From assembly GCA_017694735.1 (NCBI GenBank), contig JADIMN010000094.1, positions 1 to 10,445 of the forward strand: a stretch of DNA of 10,445 bases, in the 5' to 3' direction. Every line of letters starts with the position of its first letter. Within the stretch, counting starts at the first letter, position 1. A program made the translations under genes and the position numbers. This DNA comes from Candidatus Alectryobacillus merdavium. Its GTDB lineage: Bacteria; Bacillota_I; Bacilli_A; RFN20; CAG-826. Shown here piece after piece: positions 1 to 7,114 of this stretch. Below the pieces are notes generated by a model that was not told the origin of the DNA, made no database searches, and saw only the letters and a program-made list of their open reading frames with translations.

Positions 1-180
1 ATTTTGAATTAATAAAATACCAGCATTTATTACTCCAAATATAAATCCAATAAAAAAAGAAAAAATAAAACTATAATATAAATAAAATAAGATTAAGAAA
101 AGTCCTACTATTGAAAATAATAAGAAATTAATAATATTAAATAAAATAAATTTTCTAACACTTAAAATATATAAAGACAT
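1..180 (-). CDS. Small integral membrane protein, 3' end beyond window (possibly ATP synthase subunit I-like)
   Basis: An open frame of 60 codons starts with ATG at 180 and runs off the window edge without a stop. The product is almost entirely hydrophobic: after a short MSLYILSVRK start there are two probable membrane segments (about residues 10-33 and 37-58), ending in GFIFGVINAGILLIQ. The paired-helix layout with a glycine-rich second helix followed by an Asn resembles AtpI-type proteins that precede the F-type ATP synthase genes, but the match is by feel only and the rest is missing. No good ribosome site is seen. A TATAAT box and a palindrome lie just upstream, so it probably has its own promoter even though it lies 72 bases downstream of the 289-residue gene on the same strand. 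That it is coding is fairly likely; the family is a guess. Confidence 0.5.
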   Translation of the reverse strand, partial: MSLYILSVRKFILFNIINFLLFSIVGLFLILFYLYYSFIFSFFIGFIFGVINAGILLIQN

Positions 181-188
181 AATACAAA

Positions 189-209
189 TTAGAAATCTTA
201 GATTTCTAA
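189..209. promoter_or_regulatory. Perfect 9-bp palindrome, candidate operator
   Basis: TTAGAAATC, three bases (TTA), then GATTTCTAA: a perfect inverted repeat of 9-bp arms. It sits 7 bases downstream of a TATAAT box on the minus strand and 8 bases upstream of the ATG at 180, so it covers the expected transcription start. That is a usual place for a repressor site. It is not followed by a T-run on the minus strand, so it is not a normal terminator. The regulator is unknown. Confidence 0.4.
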
Positions 210-215
210 ATTGTT

Positions 216-243
216 ATTATACTCTTGAAAATTTAAAAGTTAA
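216..243 (-). promoter_or_regulatory. Candidate sigma-A promoter for the gene at 1-180
   Basis: Read on the minus strand: TTAACT at 238-243 (4 of 6 to TTGACA), 16 bases, then a perfect TATAAT at 216-221. It reads towards the membrane protein starting at 180. The -35 half also belongs to a small AT-rich inverted repeat (AGTTAA 238-243 / TTAACT 249-254) that overlaps the stop codon of the upstream gene. In such AT-rich DNA chance -10 boxes are common. Confidence 0.4.
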
Positions 244-252
244 GTTTTTTAA

Positions 253-1122
253 CTAGTCTTTAATTTCTATATTATAACTTGGTCTATACTTTTCAAGTAA
301 CTCATCAATTTTTCTTCTTGTATATGGGCTAACAAATAACATTCCAAAACAATATTCAAAAAATAAATCGTAATAATTAGAATATTTTCTAAGAGCATCT
401 TCAAGAGCTAGTAAAAAGCTGCTCTCATCATGAACTTTAACTAGAATTAATTCATTTACTTTGCTTAATTCTTTTGCGGTATAACCATTATATGCTGGAA
501 ATCTAACAGTATTTAGTAATACATTAATCTCCTCTACTAAACTTCTAAATTCAAATTGTCCAATACTCATATATACATATGAAGTTAGATCAGAAAAAAA
601 TAAATCAAAATTAAAAGGATGAGGATTAAATGATAATCTTCTAATATGTTTTAATAATAAATCAACAGCGAAATTTCCAGCTTCTTCTCTCATTCTTTCA
701 AGTTTTTTAAATGTAAGATGTTCATCAAAATACGCTTGAATTAAAGCTAAATGGTTTTTATCAAATACTAGCTTATGTTTTTCAATATTTCTAGGAGTGT
801 ATACTAATAAATCTTCAAAAAAATCGGGCAAATAATAAGAATTTGTAGCATGATCTCTTAAATTTTCATATTCTGCTATTAAATCAGGAGCTTTTTTATA
901 TCTATTATCAAATAAGAAAAAGACTTTATTTTTTGTAACACCCATAAAATATAAATTATTTCTTTTTCCTAATCTTTTAGTTAAATCTTGTATTAGATCT
1001 TTCTTTTTAAAAGTATGATCATATCTTAAAATTAATCGATATATTTCATCGCTGTTTACAATACCGTAATGTAATATACAAAATATATAAATTGAGTTAA
1101 ATTGCTTACTATTTAGTTTCAT
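253..1122 (-). CDS. Protein of unknown function, 289 residues
   Basis: I do not recognise the family. The protein has no signal peptide and no membrane segment and looks cytoplasmic. Residues 1-60 look mainly helical, with alternating hydrophobic and charged residues (MKLNSKQFNSIYIFCILHYG start) and could form a winged-helix-like fold. It is rich in aromatic residues and Lys/Glu, with an ERMREEAG helix near 142-149 and a short FPAYNGYTAKEL segment near 208-219. The ATG at 1122 has only a weak AAGA ribosome site. It lies 8 bases downstream of the stop of the ribonuclease-like lipoprotein gene on the same strand, so the two are probably co-transcribed and perhaps translationally coupled. The position makes a partner or protective role for the secreted nuclease conceivable, but nothing in it resembles barstar. 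The stop is TAG. Confidence 0.8.
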   Translation of the reverse strand: MKLNSKQFNSIYIFCILHYGIVNSDEIYRLILRYDHTFKKKDLIQDLTKRLGKRNNLYFMGVTKNKVFFLFDNRYKKAPDLIAEYENLRDHATNSYYLPDFFEDLLVYTPRNIEKHKLVFDKNHLALIQAYFDEHLTFKKLERMREEAGNFAVDLLLKHIRRLSFNPHPFNFDLFFSDLTSYVYMSIGQFEFRSLVEEINVLLNTVRFPAYNGYTAKELSKVNELILVKVHDESSFLLALEDALRKYSNYYDLFFEYCFGMLFVSPYTRRKIDELLEKYRPSYNIEIKD

Positions 1123-1130
1123 AATCTTAA

Positions 1131-2816
1131 TTAAAATAAATCTTTCCTATAAGTTTGTACATATGGAGTTGGGTTGTAATCTACTTTACTTGATATAGTA
1201 CCTCCTCCAGTAATATTTCCAAACATTTCTCCCCAACCATTATAATAATTTAAATATTCTTGAAAATCATTATAGTGATTATAAGTATAAAATACATATC
1301 TATCTTCATCACTTACTGGATCACCATTTTTATATGAATAAGTATAAACAATTCTTGCTGCACCTCTTACAATTCTTTCTCCATCATTATAAATTTCTGG
1401 ATCATATTTAGGGTCACAATCAGTTCCAGTAGTACCAATATCTATTTCATAATACATAACATTGCCATTATCTATTCCACTTATATTTGGTAGTTTTGGT
1501 TCATATGGGTATTTTTCTGTATCACCACTAAAATAAGTATTATTAACTCTTAAATATTCTCCCCAGTTTGAATTATAAGGTTCAGCATCTTTATCTGGAT
1601 CATAATTAACTGGTACTTCACCCCATGCATAAATATAAGCTGCAACTTCTTCTAAACTTGTATATGCTCCACCATAATATATGTCAAATTCTTTTTCTCC
1701 ATTAACATTATAAACAGTATATACATTACCATTATTAGAAAAATCTCTAGTAGTATTATGAATTAACATATTACCTTGTTTTGGTTGATTACTAGCAATT
1801 TCAGGTTCTTGATCTTGAGGAGTAATGTCTCCAGACATCAAATAACATTCACTTCTATATTGTGAGTCAAGAAGAGATGTTGCTCTTTTATAATTATTAT
1901 AAAATTCGTTTTTATCTATATCTAAATATGGATTTCCTCCAACTACATTTACAACAAGTTTATTAGAAATTAATCCATCACTTGATTGTACATAAAAGCT
2001 AGAACTTCCAACTTTTAAAGCATTTATATGTAAGTATCCAAAAGCATCTATTCCACTAGATAATATCTCTTCATCTTCAATTATTACACTACACTTTGTT
2101 TTATCTCCATTAAAATTAGAAATTCTAATTCTTTCATGGTCTCCAACTTCAATATCATTACTATTTAAAGATATAGTAAAATCATAAGCATAAAATTCTA
2201 AAATATTAGATTTTATATTTTGATAGCTTGCTTGAACTTTAACAGTACCACTAGAAGCAAAATATATTTCACTTCCTTCAATGCTAGCTAAATCACTTCC
2301 TTCAATAATATTTAAGCTAACTTCATCTAAATAAGATTGTTTATCAATATCAATAGATATATTTATACTACTTCCAACTAATGCTTCATTTGAAGTAGAT
2401 GAAATAACAATTGAAGTCGGTGCACTTTCTACTACATTTACTTCAATACTATCATATATTTCATCATTAACTTTTGCATATATAGTAGCACTTCCATCTG
2501 ATAGAGCTCTTAATACATAACTAGATGATGTTTGAACAACTCTAACAATATTTGTATTAGAACTTTCAATTAAAAAACTAGAAACATTTTCTACATTAAT
2601 TTTTAAAACATGAGATTCACCAATTTTTAAATTTATTGGTCCTTCTTCTTCAAAAGAAATACTTGAAACTAGACTTGTATTACTAGTATTTGATATATCT
2701 TGACTTGTTGTATTATCACTTGAAGAAGATAAAGTATTTCCAAATGTACAAGAAGTAATGCTACTTATAACTAACATAGTTAAACACATTACATTAAATA
2801 TTTTTAGTTTTTTCAT
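1131..2816 (-). CDS. Surface lipoprotein: Ig-like (BIG2-type) repeats plus barnase-like ribonuclease domain
   Basis: 561 residues. A lipoprotein signal (MKKLKIFN, hydrophobic core, ITSC) puts the lipidated Cys at 23, followed by a Ser/Thr/Asn-rich linker to about 53. Three beta-rich segments (about 56-130, 133-210, 213-291) look like bacterial Ig-like BIG2 domains, with GSATIYAKV in the first. The C-terminal part (about 375-525) follows barnase/N1-T1 ribonucleases in order: VAAYIYAWGEVPVNY 391-405 (barnase VADYLQTYHKLPDNY), a GD...KLP segment 431-442, YYEIDI with Glu457 (general base Glu73), RGAARIVYT with Arg484 and Arg488 at the same 4-residue spacing as Arg83/Arg87, and YNHYNDF with His514 (general acid His102). 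All catalytic positions are present, so an active guanyl-preferring RNase is likely. About 75 residues before it (300-375) are unassigned. Ribosome site AAAAAGG lies 6 bases before ATG. No barstar gene is visible nearby. The RNase call is from my recall of barnase, not a search. Confidence 0.8.
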   Translation of the reverse strand: MKKLKIFNVMCLTMLVISSITSCTFGNTLSSSSDNTTSQDISNTSNTSLVSSISFEEEGPINLKIGESHVLKINVENVSSFLIESSNTNIVRVVQTSSSYVLRALSDGSATIYAKVNDEIYDSIEVNVVESAPTSIVISSTSNEALVGSSINISIDIDKQSYLDEVSLNIIEGSDLASIEGSEIYFASSGTVKVQASYQNIKSNILEFYAYDFTISLNSNDIEVGDHERIRISNFNGDKTKCSVIIEDEEILSSGIDAFGYLHINALKVGSSSFYVQSSDGLISNKLVVNVVGGNPYLDIDKNEFYNNYKRATSLLDSQYRSECYLMSGDITPQDQEPEIASNQPKQGNMLIHNTTRDFSNNGNVYTVYNVNGEKEFDIYYGGAYTSLEEVAAYIYAWGEVPVNYDPDKDAEPYNSNWGEYLRVNNTYFSGDTEKYPYEPKLPNISGIDNGNVMYYEIDIGTTGTDCDPKYDPEIYNDGERIVRGAARIVYTYSYKNGDPVSDEDRYVFYTYNHYNDFQEYLNYYNGWGEMFGNITGGGTISSKVDYNPTPYVQTYRKDLF

Positions 2817-2848
2817 TTATATCCTTTTTTAAACCTTTTTAATTTTTC

Positions 2849-2950
2849 TCTACTAAAAGCATATTTTTTATATTTAAACATGTCTTATTATTATATTATA
2901 AAGAGATTAGATTAGAAAAGTATTTAAATATAAAATAATTTTTTAGTAGA
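2849..2950. promoter_or_regulatory. Divergent control region with a matched inverted promoter module
   Basis: The 142 bases between the two divergent genes hold the same two-part module facing each gene. On the plus strand it is TTTAAATATAAAA, 5 bases, TTTTAGTAGA at 2923-2950. On the minus strand it is the identical 13-mer, 7 bases and the identical 10-mer at 2849-2878. The first part contains a TATAAA that could be a -10 box, which would put TTTTAGTAGA at the transcription start. No convincing -35 box goes with either. The minus strand also has TATAAT-like runs around 2890-2902. If this is right, the plus-strand mRNA has a leader of under about 20 bases. Confidence 0.4.
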
Positions 2951-2958
2951 ATTAACTT

Positions 2959-3846
2959 ATGAAAGCAATAATTATTTACTTTACTGGAACATATAACACA
3001 CTATTCTTAGCAAATAAAATTAAAAATAAATTGGTAGAACATAATTTATATGAAGTTGAATTGTTTTCTATTGATATTAATAGTAGTTTAAAAAATATTC
3101 AAAATTATGATTTAGTAATTTTCTCTTATCCAATTTATGCATTTAATATGCCTAGAATTTTTGAAAAATATATTAAAAAGATTAAGATTTTGCCAGGAAA
3201 AAAATATATTATTGCAAAACAAAGTGGAGAACCACTTGGATTAAATAATTCTTCATCTTATAAATTAATTAACAAAATTAAAAGAAATAAAGGAATATTA
3301 TTAAATGAGTATCACTTTTTATTACCATATAATATTCATTTTAGATATGAGGATAATTTTATAAAAGAATTATTTAATTATAATGATAAATTATTATCAA
3401 TTTTATATTATGAATTAAGTAATAATATTATTACTAAAATAAAAAAGAATTATTTTTACTCATTTAATTCTTTTATATTTAAAATACAACGACTTGGTGG
3501 ACCAATAAATTCTATTTTTTATAAAGTAGATTATAAAAAGTGTATAAAATGTAATTTATGTATAAATAATTGCCCTACTAAAAATATAGAAATAATAAGT
3601 AATAAAATTAAATTTCATAAAAATTGTGAAATGTGTATGAGATGTTCATTTTTTTGTCCTACTAATGCAATTAGTATTGGAATGTTAGAAGGATGGAAAG
3701 TAAATGGCAAATATGAATTAGAAAAAATATATAATGATAATACATTAAAAGGAGATTTCTTAAAAAATCATAATTCAAAATTTTATAAATTATTTCCAAA
3801 AAAGATTAAGAAAATTAATGATCTATATGATTATTATTTTAAATAA
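2959..3846 (+). CDS. EFR1 family protein: flavodoxin-like domain plus two [4Fe-4S] clusters
   Basis: 295 residues. The N-terminal half (about 1-165) is a flavodoxin-like domain: MKAIIIYFTGTYNT has the FMN phosphate-loop pattern, followed by YDLVIFSYPIYAFNMP near 51-66. The C-terminal half has two complete CxxCxxCxxxCP motifs: Cys195, 198, 201, 205 and Cys223, 226, 229, 233. These are expected to bind two [4Fe-4S] clusters in a bacterial ferredoxin fold. The combination is that of the EFR1 family, anaerobic flavodoxin-ferredoxin fusions thought to shuttle electrons; the partner is unknown. The usual loop GTGNT reads GTYNT here. There is no good Shine-Dalgarno before ATG 2959. It is transcribed away from the ribonuclease lipoprotein and converges with the cyclotransferase-like gene. 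It suggests an anaerobic host. Confidence 0.9.
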   Translation: MKAIIIYFTGTYNTLFLANKIKNKLVEHNLYEVELFSIDINSSLKNIQNYDLVIFSYPIYAFNMPRIFEKYIKKIKILPGKKYIIAKQSGEPLGLNNSSSYKLINKIKRNKGILLNEYHFLLPYNIHFRYEDNFIKELFNYNDKLLSILYYELSNNIITKIKKNYFYSFNSFIFKIQRLGGPINSIFYKVDYKKCIKCNLCINNCPTKNIEIISNKIKFHKNCEMCMRCSFFCPTNAISIGMLEGWKVNGKYELEKIYNDNTLKGDFLKNHNSKFYKLFPKKIKKINDLYDYYFK

Positions 3847-3854
3847 AGCACTGC

Positions 3855-3884
3855 AAAACTTAATTATTTTTATTTATAAGTTTT
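3855..3884. terminator. Weak AT-only hairpin between convergent genes
   Basis: AAAACTTA at 3855-3862 pairs with TAAGTTTT at 3877-3884 across a 14-base loop. It lies just past the stop at 3844-3846 and overlaps the last codons of the minus-strand gene. The stem has one G-C pair per arm and no long T-run, so it would be a poor terminator, but no other candidate is visible for either gene. Confidence 0.25.
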
Positions 3885-4292
3885 ATTTAAAGCATCTATA
3901 ATATATTTTTGATTAAATCCAAAATCAGAGTATCCTTTAATAACTCTTTGTAAGTAATCATTACTAGGTGGAGTTATATCATAAGTATTTTCATTCATTA
4001 TATAAATAAATCCGTATGATGGAACACCATTTATATTTATTAAAATATTTTCTTTTCTATATAAAACTGGATAACTTTCATATCTATCAATTCTTTTCTC
4101 TTCATAATCATTTACTTCAAAAATACCAACTGGAATAGAACTTTCTTTATTTTCTTTAATAGTTAAATATTTTTTAAATTCTAATTCATATCCTTGTAAC
4201 ATCATTGACCCAACTTTTTTAATACATGGACATAAATTATTAATATGTACTAAATTTAAATTTGATCCATAAGCAAGATAATATTTTGACAT
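3870..4292 (-). CDS. Gamma-glutamylcyclotransferase-like (AIG2/GGCT fold) protein
   Basis: 140 residues, typical length for the family. YYLAYGSNL at residues 4-12 is the hallmark glycine-rich substrate loop. GYELEF (34-39), PVGIFEV (54-60) and DRYESYPVLY (69-78) follow in the family's order, and Glu72 is the expected catalytic acid. The C-terminal helix matches the usual Y-x-GY..G.....I..AL ending. Members split gamma-glutamyl amines or gamma-glutamyl amino acids to 5-oxoproline, but many bacterial ones have untested substrates. A strong ribosome site (AAAGGAG) lies 7 bases before the ATG. It starts 37 bases after the MscS stop on the same strand and is probably the last gene of that operon. 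Cytoplasmic; no signal or membrane segment. Confidence 0.85.
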   Translation of the reverse strand: MSKYYLAYGSNLNLVHINNLCPCIKKVGSMMLQGYELEFKKYLTIKENKESSIPVGIFEVNDYEEKRIDRYESYPVLYRKENILININGVPSYGFIYIMNENTYDITPPSNDYLQRVIKGYSDFGFNQKYIIDALNKTYK

Positions 4293-4329
4293 AATTCTCT
4301 CCTTTAGATATTAAAATATAGTGCAATTC

Positions 4330-5283
4330 TTAATTATTTTCTTCATTTGATTGATGAATTACAATTTGTGGATATGGAATTGTAATATTATTTTCATCAA
4401 AAATAATTTTTAATTCTCTATTTATATCTCTTTGTACTTGATATCTAACAAGTTCATTACAATCAGCAATTATTCTAATAATAACTCCACTATCAGCAAG
4501 AGATTGTACTCCTAAATATGTTGGACCATTAATAATTGTTTTATATTTTTCCTTTATTTTAGGTAAATTAATATTTAATATTTCTTCAACTTTCTTAATA
4601 TCTTCATTATAGCCAATTGATACATCACAAATTGCAGTAGATAATTTTGATGTCATATTAATTAATGTTCTAATATCAGAATTATTAATAACTTTAACGT
4701 CTCCACCAGCATCTTCAATTTTTGTTGTTCTTACACCCATTTCTTTTACAGTGCCTCTAAAACCATCTACAACAATAATATCTCCAATATCAAAAGTATG
4801 TTCAAATACTATAAATACACCAGCAAATATATCTTCAATTAAAGGTTGTGCACCAAGACCAACAACTAAAGATAATATTCCAGCACTAGCAAGTAATACT
4901 GTTGTATCTACTCCTAAAGTACTTAATATTGTAAATATAAGAACAATAGCACCAATATACTTTGCAAAACTTGATAATAAACTAGCTAGTGATCTTCCCT
5001 TTTTAAATCTAGGGCCAACAAGATTAAGAATAAATCTAACTAAGTCTGTAATAGATATAATTACAAAGCATAATCCTATAATTCTTAAAAATAGATCAAA
5101 TCCATCTCTTTTTCCATCTTCAGTTAATGGAAAATCTGCAAAAGGACTTATTGCTTTAAAGTAGTGATTATCACTCCAATAAAATGATCCAACAATTAGT
5201 AATATGTATGCAGCTATTACAATTGTTAATGTTATACCTCTTAAGGTAATTCTTAATTTTCTTTTCTTTTTTACTTTCCCCAT
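4330..5283 (-). CDS. MscS-family small-conductance mechanosensitive channel
   Basis: 317 residues. A basic start (MGKVKKKRKLR) is followed by membrane helices at about 17-36 and 61-88, then the pore-lining helix region at about 105-147 with small residues (TVLLASAGILSLVVGLGAQ). This is followed by the MscS beta domain with FDIGDIIVV and GFRGTVKEMGVRTTKI (165-189), an Asn-Asn turn at 200-201 where homologues have PNS, and the C-terminal alpha/beta cage ending in IPYPQIVIH. The channel opens under membrane tension to release solutes after osmotic downshift. The extracellular loop between the first two helices is short. Ribosome site AAAGGAG lies 7 bases upstream of the ATG. The gene lies 47 bases downstream of the repeat membrane protein and 37 bases upstream of the cyclotransferase-like gene, all on the same strand, so a three-gene operon is likely. 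Confidence 0.95.
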   Translation of the reverse strand: MGKVKKKRKLRITLRGITLTIVIAAYILLIVGSFYWSDNHYFKAISPFADFPLTEDGKRDGFDLFLRIIGLCFVIISITDLVRFILNLVGPRFKKGRSLASLLSSFAKYIGAIVLIFTILSTLGVDTTVLLASAGILSLVVGLGAQPLIEDIFAGVFIVFEHTFDIGDIIVVDGFRGTVKEMGVRTTKIEDAGGDVKVINNSDIRTLINMTSKLSTAICDVSIGYNEDIKKVEEILNINLPKIKEKYKTIINGPTYLGVQSLADSGVIIRIIADCNELVRYQVQRDINRELKIIFDENNITIPYPQIVIHQSNEENN

Positions 5284-5330
5284 ATTAATTCTCCTTTTTT
5301 TGTTTAATAAATTTATTAATAGAAAAATCT

Positions 5331-6974
5331 CTAAATAACACTCGTCTTAAATTCATATGTGTAATAGACAAAAGTTTGTCTATCATTATCAATTATTTTT
5401 AATACATAGTCAGAATCACTTTGTAAGTCTACTGCTTCAAATAATAATAAAGTATTATTAATTGTTAATATTGCTTCAATAGTAGCATTTTCATCGTCTT
5501 TCAAATGTACATATCCATATAAATTAGTATCGCTTGGTATACTTCCAAGATTTATATTAGCAGTAAATGAATATGGTGTTATTTTTATTGAATTAGTAAC
5601 AATACTCATTGGTGTAAATAAACTAAATTCAATACTACCAACATCAAAACCCTCTTGAACTAAGTCTAATCTATAAGTTGAATATGGATTAATTAATCTA
5701 ATTATCAATTCATTATCAATGAAAATACTTTCACTATTTAATGTTTCATCACTATAACATGTTAAATATGCGTCTATAATTGCATTATTTATATTATTAA
5801 TTTTAAAAGTTAATAAATATGATTGGTTTTCTAAATCAAATTGAGAATCATCTATTTCTATTTCATAATGTGGAATTTCTAAAGTTTTAAATTTATAAGA
5901 ATAATAAATAAATGTAGGTCTACTATCATCAACAATATATAAAGTATAAGAAGTATTTGGAGAAAGTACATAATCTGATATTGCATAATAAGCTTCTCCA
6001 TCCATTGCAATATCTAAATATATTTTTTCGTCTTTATTATCTTCTTTTACATAGCATCTTAAATCTTGGTTAACTATATCTCCAGAATTAAATCCAGCAT
6101 AAAAAGATGAAATACCAACTACTAAAGATTCTTCTATTAAAGAAATATTAGAATAATCTGAAAAACTAGCTTGTCCTACAAGATAATTTTCTTGATATAA
6201 CTCTAATCTATATGAAGATAAGATATTAGGTAGAGTAAAAGTAAATGATCCAGTATTTGATACACTACTTTGATTTAATGTAGAATCATTTTCACATACT
6301 AATAATGCTTCTATATTTTGATTTGATTCATAATTATCTATATTAAATGTTAATTCATACAATTGTTCTTGCTTATTATAATTACTTTTATCAATACTTA
6401 CTTGATAGCTAGGAATTTCAAGTGTTGTAAAATAAGAAGAGTTTCCTAAAGAAAGAATTTTTCCATCACTATATACTCCTTCTAAAAAATATGTAGTATT
6501 TGGAGTTAAATCAATAAATGATGCAACATAATATCCATCATTACTTGATTCTTGTAATTTACAAGTTGAAAGAGTATTACCTTTAAAGTCTAATAAATGA
6601 ATATTTAAATTATTTGAATCTATATTACTACCTTCAAAATAACATGTTGCACTACTTATTCCAATATGACTTTGATTACTTAAATAAGTTAAACTTGTTG
6701 ATATTCCAATAATTGTTCCAATAACTAGAGTTCCAATTCCAACAAACATACTTATTGAAGTTGTTAAAGACATAGCAACAATTTTAGAAGCAGTATCTGA
6801 AGAAGAACTTTCTTCATCACTAGATGATTCTTCACTAGTTTTTCCTAATCCTTTATAAATACTTATTTCATTATATTCACCAGGATCATGAGAATAATCC
6901 TTACTTAAAATTATTTCATTATCGAAAGCATTATTATATTCATATCCTAAATTTTCATTGTCTTTATAAGCCAT
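5331..6974 (-). CDS. Single-pass membrane protein with alternating beta-rich extracellular repeats, function unknown
   Basis: 547 residues. Residues 1-62 are hydrophilic and acidic with a Ser/Glu-rich stretch at 47-60; one membrane helix lies at about 64-97. The rest is beta-rich with an alternating pattern A-B-A-B-A: A at about 105-186, 285-366 and 463-545; B at about 187-275 and 367-455. A repeats share L.PNT.Y.L/F and end in FKTLEIP or FTTLEIP (the last in FKTSVI). B repeats share TLNxxS, the Y-RL(E/D)L-Q signature and VG..FS. Each is about 80-90 residues, like fibronectin III or Ig modules, but no known family is recognised. With no cleavable signal, the repeats are probably outside and the N-terminus inside. 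It is the first gene of the likely operon with MscS. The ribosome site is weak; a TATAAT lies about 20 bases before the ATG. The stop is TAG. Confidence 0.85.
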   Translation of the reverse strand: MAYKDNENLGYEYNNAFDNEIILSKDYSHDPGEYNEISIYKGLGKTSEESSSDEESSSSDTASKIVAMSLTTSISMFVGIGTLVIGTIIGISTSLTYLSNQSHIGISSATCYFEGSNIDSNNLNIHLLDFKGNTLSTCKLQESSNDGYYVASFIDLTPNTTYFLEGVYSDGKILSLGNSSYFTTLEIPSYQVSIDKSNYNKQEQLYELTFNIDNYESNQNIEALLVCENDSTLNQSSVSNTGSFTFTLPNILSSYRLELYQENYLVGQASFSDYSNISLIEESLVVGISSFYAGFNSGDIVNQDLRCYVKEDNKDEKIYLDIAMDGEAYYAISDYVLSPNTSYTLYIVDDSRPTFIYYSYKFKTLEIPHYEIEIDDSQFDLENQSYLLTFKINNINNAIIDAYLTCYSDETLNSESIFIDNELIIRLINPYSTYRLDLVQEGFDVGSIEFSLFTPMSIVTNSIKITPYSFTANINLGSIPSDTNLYGYVHLKDDENATIEAILTINNTLLLFEAVDLQSDSDYVLKIIDNDRQTFVYYTYEFKTSVI

Positions 6975-7092
6975 AATGTTTTCTAAAATTATTATAATAG
7001 AAAATATATATCTAATTTAAGAAATTTTTAAAAATTGACAATATTTTATTTATATAAAAATAATGAAAATCTAATTTAAAATATTTTTTTGT

Positions 7093-7114
7093 TCTACTAA
7101 ATATATATTTTTAT
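7093..7114 (-). promoter_or_regulatory. Third copy of the TTTAGTAGA module
   Basis: On the minus strand an AT run (ATAAAAATATATA, beginning at 7114) leads into TTTAGTAGA (7101-7093), resembling the two modules at 2849-2950. It lies 118 bases before the ATG of the repeat membrane protein and abuts the right arm of the 11-bp inverted repeat. The leader would then be long. Confidence 0.3.

Noticed and set aside
253..1122. Barstar-like immunity protein or DnaD-like replication protein
   Set aside because: No barstar signature and three times its length; the helical N-terminus alone is not enough to call DnaD.
2883..2920. TATAAT-like repeats and the short direct repeat AGATTAGATTAGA in the divergent region
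   Set aside because: Too short and AT-rich to be distinguished from chance; no matching -35 boxes.
4751..5164. 137-codon open frame on the plus strand
   Set aside because: It lies wholly antisense to the MscS channel gene, has no ribosome site, and its product (rich in Pro, Thr, Asn and Ile) looks like reverse reading of a hydrophobic gene.
5304..5319. 16-base perfect palindrome TTAATAAATTTATTAA
   Set aside because: A and T only, no loop and no T-run; such palindromes are expected by chance in this base composition. Not called an operator or terminator.
7035..7064. TTGACA-18-AATAAT on the plus strand as the promoter of a gene
   Set aside because: No gene or clear RNA follows on the plus strand before the convergent tRNA operon; mentioned only as a possibility in the spacer entry.
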